Assembly (NCBI RefSeq): GCF_001522545.3
Contig: NC_031774.1
Coordinates: 23,345,884 to 23,409,883 of the forward strand
DNA from: Parus major
Taxonomy: Eukaryota; Chordata; Aves; Passeriformes; Paridae
Direction: 5' to 3'
DNA length: 64,000 bases
The translations under genes and the position numbers were made by a program. The first letter of the stretch is position 1; every line of letters begins with the position of its first letter. Below the pieces are notes generated by a model. It was not told the DNA's origin and did no database searches. It saw only the letters and a program-made list of their open reading frames with translations. This document shows positions 58,801 to 64,000 of the stretch, one piece after another.

Positions 58801-60956
58801 AATGTGGATTAATGATTGATATTCTGGCACTGCTTTTGTTTTAGGCTGGTACGGTTTGATCCCTTGGGACACTACTTGCTCACAGCGATAGTTAACCCTT
58901 CTAACCAGCAGGTAAGGGGAGTGTCAGGACTTGTATCTACTGGCTAATTACAAGGTGCTCTATGTACTTTAGTCCTAGTCTGTTTCTAAGCAGACTTGTG
59001 TTTTACTGAAAACCTGAAGTCTTAAGCTGAGCTCTATCTCATCTAGATTGGTGAGCATGAATGTTCTTGTGTTACATGCATGGCTAATAAAGTGCTTTCC
59101 AAAATGTCTTTGTTTTGCCCTCTCTGTCTAACTAATGGTGGGACAGGGGCTCTCAGTGGTCCTGTTCTTTCAGTTCTGTTGTGATGTTCTTTTGGATTTG
59201 AAGCTATTTTGAGGTATTAACAATTCTCCCCTCAGCTTCTGACCCTCAGACGTTGATACTTGTGTTTGTATGAACAGAGTGTTGTGAAAGCTCACTGGGC
59301 TGTAGGAAGAGGTTGTCTAGATCCATAAAATGAATTTAGAAATCATCTCAACTGGTTTTCTCTAAGTCAAGGCCTTTAGGAAGGGACTTATCACATCCTT
59401 TCATCTGTCTGGGCCAGTAGCTAGCTTTCTGCTGTTTATTTGTAAGTGCAGGATTTTGCCTTGAGGTGACTGAACTTTGACTGTTTCCTTCTGCAGAGCG
59501 ATGAGGAAGTGGAAATCTCCGTGGACAGCACAGAGATGCCTCATTATCGTCAGCGCGCTATCCTTCCGTCTCAGCCTGTGAGGCGCACACCCCTCCTCCA
59601 CAACTTCCTGCATATGTTGTCCTCCCGCTCCTCTGGCATACAGGTGGGAGAGCAAAACAGTGTTCAAGACTCTGCTACCCCATCCCCTCCACCGCCTCCA
59701 CCACCACCACCTCCGCCTCCAGCCAGTGAGAACACAAGGGCATCTGTCTATAACAGGCTCCGGGAGCGAGTCAGCTATCCCACAGCAGAGTGCTGCCAGC
59801 ACTTGGGGATGTTGTGCCTTTGCAGCCGATGCTCTAGTGCAAGACTTCCTTCTTCTCTCTTCCCACACCAGGAAAACGCACCCTCCACGTCTTCTGGGGC
59901 CACTGGCACTTCCTTCTCCTCTGTGCAGACAGAGCCTTATCAACCCCCAGAGCAGGCATCCGTAGCGCAGGAGGAGCAGGGGATACTTAACAGGCCCTCT
60001 GCTTTCAGCACAGTTCAGAGCAGCACTGCTGGCAACACCCTGCGCAACCTTAGCCTGGGCCCCACACGGCGGTCCCTCAGCGGGTCCTTGGCAGGCCACC
60101 AGTCCCGGTACCAACAGTCTGCGAGAGAGATGGCTTCAGGCTTGGGTGGGTCTGACTGGTCCAGGACAGTGCTGAACATGAGCTCTCGGTCCGAGCTGGA
60201 AGCCATGCCTCCCCCTAGGACCAGTGCCTCCTCCGTGAGCTTGCTGTCCGTGCTCAGACAGCAGGAGGGAGGTTCCCAGGCATCAGTGTATACCTCTGCA
60301 ACAGAAGGTAGGGGCTTTCTGGCCCCAGGGGCTGAGGTGAACAGTGGTAGTAGTGCTGGCCCGAGCAATCCGGCCAGCATTCGTAATGAGCTCCAGTGTG
60401 ATTTGAGGCGATTCTTCCTGGAATATGACCGGCTTCAGGAGTTAGATCAGGGGATTGGTGGGGAGCCCAGCCAGTCGCAACAGGCTCAAGAAATGCTCAA
60501 CAACAACATTGAGCCTGATCGACCGGGTCCCTCCCATCAGCAGACTCCACAAAGCAGTGAAAACAATTCCAATTTGTCCCGGGGTCACCTGAACCGCTGT
60601 CGTGCTTGTCATAACCTGCTGACCTTTAACAATGACACGCTGCGCTGGGAAAGAAGCACGCCTAGCTACACAGCAGGGCAGGTCCAAAGCACATTTGAGG
60701 GTGTGCCTCCAAATACCAGCCAGGTGCAGCCTGCAGAGAGAACCGAGGGCAGAGCTCCTGCCTCTAGCAGACTGCAGCTGGGCAGCTCTTCCACCCCGCA
60801 GGAGGAGAGGACCGTGGGAGTGGTCTTTAACCAGGAGACGGGGCACTGGGAAAGAGTTTACAGCCAGTCGGCTTCAAGCAGACCTGGGAATGTATCACAG
60901 GAGGCCTTAAACCAGGAAATGCCTGAGGAAAGCTCAGAGGAGGATTCACTCAGGAG
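55863..60956 (+). CDS. AMBRA1: AMBRA1, WD40 adaptor of CUL4-DDB1 and autophagy regulator, N-terminal half
   Basis: Substrate receptor of the CUL4-DDB1 ubiquitin ligase (cyclin D turnover) that also binds Beclin-1 and promotes ULK1 activity. Coding exons: 55863-55997 (exon from 55,742), 56252-56310, 57050-57233, 57888-58060, 58845-58911 and 59497-60956, all with AG/GT borders. They join in one frame of 692 residues, ending in a split codon at SLRR. Human AMBRA1 has about 1,298 residues, so the C-terminal half lies beyond the window. WD40 repeats occupy about residues 50-205 ([52 protein letters not shown]). The 1,460-bp exon 6 encodes the disordered middle: a 12-proline run (residues 270-281), a cysteine cluster [14 protein letters not shown] (305-318), CRACH (574-578) and the family block [18 protein letters not shown]. 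The start ATG begins [19 protein letters not shown], as in other vertebrates. Confidence 0.96.
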
Positions 60957-63900
60957 GTAAGATACATGCTTGCCCTTCCTCCTCTATTTTTTCTTGAACC
61001 TTTCCCATCTAGTCTGAGGTTTTTCAATATTTTCAGAGTTAAAAACCTTTTCTCATCTGGCCATGTGTTATTCATGTAGATGAAGACAGAGATGTTGGTG
61101 TTGATGTGTTTATAGCTGCCATTGTCATGCTGCAGATGAGTTCTGAAGATTGTAAGGGCAGAGACTGGACCTCTCAATGGTAGTACAGGCGAAAGGATGG
61201 GTTCTTGCAGTAGATCTCTGGGGTGAACTTTGCTTCTGGTGTTTCCAAGACCCTGCAGAAGCTGGAAACTTGGGATGCCTTAATGCTGTCCTTTGTGCCC
61301 CTTGTCACACACCCTATCATCACGTGCTATGCATGGAGAATCTGCCCAGGGCTGGCATGGGAAACTGGACATGAGTAAGTTGTTAATTTAAAAGGGTTAA
61401 CAATAACTTTCTTAGTGTTGCTCAGAAGGGGAAGAAAGTCGAAGCTCTCTGTCGGTGGTTTGGGTATAGGCACTTGGTTTGCTCCTGGTAAGAGAGGTAA
61501 GTTTTGAAAGCAGCTCCTGTTGACCTAAGCTGGCAAGGGACATACTGATCACTGAAAATTTTAGGCTTTGCTGTCTTCTTTTTTAAGAAGGTTATTCTTT
61601 TTTTTGGGATATTTTTTGTTCTTCTTCAGATATGGTACAAGAAACTGGATAAGCTAAATTGAACATGTGTCAGGAAAGTCCTGTCCTTTGTGTGAAAGTA
61701 TCTTCACTGGCTTGTGTGGATGATAGAGCTACACTGGTACTTTGGGTAGGGTTTCCATACTGGGTTTCAGTTTCACATCTTCTCTGTCAAGTGGTTTATG
61801 CTCTCACTAGAGGAAAGATTCAGTCTTGCTGTTTCTCTGAAACAGATGCTTTGAGCTATAGAAAAGCAAACTTCCCAGGTTGGATGCAGATGTAACTAAG
61901 AAGGCTTTGTACACAGGAGTGCCTGAGCAGAGGGAATTCTTTCCTCTGTTCTGCAGATAAGCTGATTATACTGAGGCTGGAGCAGTGACTGCCTTTCTTG
62001 TTGCTGTAGTTGCATAGTAAATAAGTGGTGGTGGTCATAAAATTATTAGTTTCTAAATCCTTGCCCTAGTTTTTTTTTTTTTTTTTAAGAGCCTGCCATA
62101 ATGAGTCTCAAGCTGATTACATGTGAACTACTTCTTGGGCCTGAACTTACCTACTGTTAATTAAAGTCAGATATCCTCTTGTCCCCTATTAAAGGGCATA
62201 AGACTAAGAAGGAGCCAACGAATTTATCTTTAAAATGGCACTTGAGTAAGTCTTGCATTATCTTTCTTCTGAAATAGCGGTACATACTTATGTCATTTCC
62301 ACTGTGTCTCCTTTTCTGGGATGAGTCACTGTAGTATCAGAAATAACGGGACAAATAACCTTCTTATTGATCAGACAGCTGGCACATATTTGGACAATGA
62401 GATGTAGTGGGGTATGTAGATATAGTCTTTTCTGTGGTAACTGTATCATTTAAAAATGCCTTGAGGCATATAATTCAATCCACCTCAGCCTGCAGGAGTC
62501 TAACAATGAGAGTCCTATGACTAAATCTCTGGGTCACTTTTCCTGTCATCCATGGTTGCTGCTGCCTGCTCCAGTGGCTGTAGCACTTGTGAAGGATTGC
62601 TTGCCTACCTGATCACCTGATCAAACAGGTACTTTTCGCTGAGACTTCTGATTTGGGGTGGGTAGTTTGGTGCATGAGCTTAATTCCAGAGGAATTCCTG
62701 TAAGATGAAACATTTAGTGAAACCTTTCTGGTAGAGGTTGTTGAGAGTCTTCTAGGGTCTTTTGCTTTCCCAGTTTCCTGCTTCTGTTATCAGGCCTTTC
62801 TAAAGAACAGGCACGGCAGGGGTTTCTGCTTCCCTTCTAACTGAAGTTAAGGTTATCTGTAGAGTTCTGAGGTAAGAAGCTGGAAGCAGTGGGCAGTCTG
62901 GTATTAAATGCTCGTGGCAATTTCCTTGAAGTAAAACTTCATTTTCTTTCTTGTTAAACACATCAGGAGGGCTTGGGGCTTTGTGAAATCTTTTCTCTTA
63001 AAAGGAACCCTGCATGCAGGATAGCTCTATCCTGCAGGTGTAATTTTCTGCCGTTCTCAAATTAGCTGTTAATATTTTTCTTTATAGAACATGGGAGATG
63101 AGATTAGCTCAGCTGGGTTAGAGCATGGTTCTAATAGCACCAGGGTTGTGGGTTCAATCCCCATATGGACCACTTTCTTCAGAATTTGGCTTGATCATCC
63201 TTGTGGGTCCCTTCCAGCTCTGAATATCCTGTGAACTGATTAAGTCAGCAAGCACCTTCTTACCTGAATTTTGCATAGAGTGAACATCTCACACCAAACC
63301 TTCGTGTCTCCCAGACCTAGGGCATGCCTTCACAATGAGAAGAGCTGGAACCACTTCTGCACAGCAGAGTCCAAAATGTCTGTTAACCTTTGAAGCTACA
63401 GAAGCATGGAAAGATGGGGTCTTAGAGTCCTGAGATATAACCTGTGTAATGCTGAAAGTGCTGATGAAATACAAGGGGGAGAATAAGCCTTCAAACCTGG
63501 TACAATTGGACACTGCATAAGCACTTCCAATCAATATATTTTTGTGCCTATAAGCCTCTGGTTAATTCTTAGTGTTGGAATCCAAGATGTGCTCTAACAT
63601 GTTTTATAATTCTGTTCTTCTTTGTCTCTCCATTAGATGTCCTCATTGGGCAATTGAGCTCTATATTCTAAGGTCAGCCAAAAAATGTAAGATAAAAATT
63701 TTATCTGGAAACCGTGTATGTTCTCATTCCCTATCCATGGGCAGGATTCATTCCCTGACATGGTCTTCCTGGCTGAGGAGCAGCTTTCTGGGAAAACATT
63801 GCCATTGAGAGTCAATTAAGTTAATAGGGTAGTTTAGTGAAGGCTGTTCTTTGAATTCTGTTGATGCAACTATGTGAGCTGGGAAAGGAGAGAATTTTTT

Positions 63901-64000
63901 TGATGGTCCTAGGCTAATTATCTTGGACTAATCACAAAGGCATTAATAAGCATGTAATGACACTATTCCTAACTCGCAGCTCTGGCACCTCTGTTAGGAG
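60957..64000 (+). other. AMBRA1: AMBRA1 intron, partial
   Basis: Begins with the GTAAGA donor after exon 6. I looked for the next coding exon (family sequence starting RLLESSLISLSRYDG) and did not find it, so it lies beyond 64,000. The only feature seen is the SINE at 63,095. Confidence 0.75.
63095..63236 (+). mobile_element. tRNA-Ile-derived SINE with CR1-like tail (TguSINE1 type)
   Basis: The head, 63,095-63,172, resembles tRNA-Ile: an A box in TTAGCTCAGCTGG, GGTTCTAATAGC around the anticodon position, a B box GGTTCAATCCC, and a CCAC end. Acceptor-stem pairing is poor, so it is not a working tRNA gene. The tail, about 63,190-63,236, has GATCATCCTTGTGGGTCCCT and TTCCAGCTCTGAATATCCTG, the CR1 3' end pattern. 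This head-plus-tail structure is the TguSINE1 design, mobilised by CR1. It lies in an AMBRA1 intron in sense orientation. Confidence 0.82.

Noticed and set aside
63095..63172. Functional tRNA-Ile gene
   Set aside because: The acceptor stem does not pair properly, and a CR1-type tail follows, so it is the head of a SINE.
1..64000. A wholly new multigene system
   Set aside because: All supported coding sequence is explained by ARHGAP1, ATG13, HARBI1 and AMBRA1, and the other structured sequence by repeats and promoters; I found no unexplained conserved gene set.

Overview
This window is nuclear DNA of a bird, most likely a songbird (passerine). The evidence is four intron-rich vertebrate genes in conserved order, several CR1 LINE fragments typical of avian genomes, and at 63,095-63,236 a SINE with a tRNA-Ile-like head and a CR1-like tail, the TguSINE1-type architecture described from zebra finch and relatives. 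Nothing looks bacterial, viral or plasmid-borne. The gene order ARHGAP1 - ATG13 - HARBI1 - AMBRA1 matches the order I know from human chromosome 11p11.2.

Layout: 1-4,610 is non-coding sequence inside ARHGAP1. ARHGAP1 (+) shows its last ten coding exons (4,611-10,453) and a long 3'UTR ending near 14,065. It converges on ATG13 (-), whose 3'UTR begins near 16,205, whose stop codon is at 19,156 and whose start codon is at 34,600. Fifteen constitutive coding exons of ATG13 join into a 479-residue protein. Two further in-frame cassette exons (24,806-24,916 and 26,069-26,167) would lengthen it to 516 or 549 residues. A CpG island at about 39,345-40,290 lies between ATG13 and HARBI1 (+, 40,476-42,086, two coding exons, 348 residues) and is best read as their shared head-to-head promoter. 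A second CpG island at about 44,885-45,560 marks the AMBRA1 (+) promoter and untranslated first exon. An intron of about 10.6 kb follows, then six coding exons (55,863-60,956) encoding the first 692 residues. The rest of AMBRA1 is beyond the window.

Function: ATG13 (scaffold of the ULK1 autophagy-initiation kinase complex) and AMBRA1 (WD40 adaptor of CUL4-DDB1 and regulator of Beclin-1/ULK1) are autophagy-initiation genes on either side of HARBI1, a domesticated Harbinger transposase that keeps its DDE residues. ARHGAP1 is a Sec14-RhoGAP for Cdc42/Rho. I see no new multigene system. The observations most worth a second look are: long pyrimidine tracts directly upstream of both ATG13 cassette exons; a diverged duplicated segment shared by the HARBI1 intron and the sequence just upstream of the AMBRA1 promoter, interrupted in one copy by an LTR-like insertion; a 12-bp minisatellite in the ATG13 5' region; a 10-bp palindrome at the ARHGAP1 poly(A) site; two short uORFs in the AMBRA1 leader; and the SINE. 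Exon boundaries were set by reading splice signals and reading frame by eye; homology calls rest on remembered family sequences, not a search.
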